From Bacillus sp. sid0103 (GTDB lineage: Bacteria; Bacillota; Bacilli; Bacillales_B; DSM-18226): a DNA stretch of 64,000 nucleotides. The notes beneath the pieces are model-generated. The model made no database searches. It was not told the origin of the DNA and worked only from the letters and a program-made list of their open reading frames with translations. The stretch is from positions 217,515 to 281,514 of the forward strand of contig NZ_JAHUWN010000004.1 of assembly GCF_019219025.1 (NCBI RefSeq). Direction: 5' to 3'. Both the position numbers and the translations under genes were made by a program. Position 1 is the stretch's first letter. Each line of letters begins with the position of its first letter. Below, piece by piece: positions 63,793-64,000 of this stretch.

Positions 63793-64000
63793 GTGAATTT
63801 TAAGATGCAAGACAAACAAAATCAACTAATTGAGAGAATTTCAGATAAACACCTTGTGGTTGGTGTAGATATCGCCCAAGAACTCCACGTAGCTAGAGCT
63901 GTAAATTTCCGTGGAATAATAGTTGGTGATTCTCTTACATTTGAAAATAATGAAGAGGGTTTTGCTAGTTTACTACAATGGATTAACCAGTTAAAAACCT
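63793..64000 (+). mobile_element. IS110-family transposase, N-terminal part (runs off window)
   Basis: The frame from GTG 63793 (MNFKMQDKQNQLIERISDKH, then LVVGVDIAQELHVARAVNFR) shows the IS110 start: a conserved VGVDIAxxxH with the first catalytic Asp of the DEDD nuclease. AAGGAGG lies 10 bases upstream. It is open to the window end, so it could be an intact element, unlike the two older fragments at 21.4 and 51.9 kb. Confidence 0.85.

Overview
The window looks like chromosome of a low-G+C, spore-forming Firmicute of the Bacillaceae. The pointers are an EutV/EutW ethanolamine system, an anaerobic cobalamin operon in the order known from Bacillus (Priestia) megaterium, DUF3231, YciI and Rph-type genes, and strong AGGAGG ribosome sites. 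I cannot name the genus. I saw no rRNA, tRNA or CRISPR array.

Layout. 1-5.0 kb (minus strand): ethanolamine utilization genes eutW-eutV-eutS-eutP-eutA-eutB, with terminator/antiterminator leaders in front of eutS and eutA. 5.0-16.3 kb (minus): one co-directional unit of aldehyde dehydrogenase, D-malate/tartrate-type dehydrogenase, SDR dehydrogenase, a dedicated ECF transporter (A1, A2, T, S), an S58 Ntn-hydrolase and an amidase. A near-consensus sigma-54 promoter precedes it and a sigma-54 activator gene lies upstream. The enzyme set matches, step for step, the biochemical route pantothenate -> pantoate -> 4-dehydropantoate -> 3,3-dimethylmalate -> 2-oxoisovalerate, so I propose a vitamin B5 uptake and catabolism operon. 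This is the most interesting system in the window. 16.3-21.6 kb: a PadR/HAAS pair, DUF3291, an MBL-fold protein, an FMN reductase, DoxX and an IS110 scrap.

21.6-25.7 kb: a late cobalamin cluster cobQ-cobT-(broken cobO)-pduX. 25.8-40.2 kb: a tightly overlapping 15-gene operon cbiH60-J-C-D-ET-L-F-G-A-sirC-cobA-cbiY-btuR-methyltransferase-cbiX behind a B12 riboswitch. 40.4-41.9 kb: a second B12 riboswitch controlling a NiCoT cobalt transporter, next to a stub of a lost CbiO. Together these supply adenosylcobalamin, the cofactor of the EutBC lyase encoded at the left edge.

41.9-64 kb is an accessory region of single genes (tandem VOC, MFS exporter, sigma/anti-sigma pair, flavin amine oxidase, DUF3231, squalene/phytoene-synthase-like, rifampicin phosphotransferase, several small unknowns). 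Between them lie gene fragments (IS110, Tn554-like, HsdR-like, SUKH-like, metallophosphoesterase) and about 20 copies of a short dispersed repeat. The repeat is built from an imperfect palindrome, usually next to a terminator hairpin whose own sequence differs from copy to copy. Short motifs were read by eye, so repeat and leader boundaries are good to a few bases.
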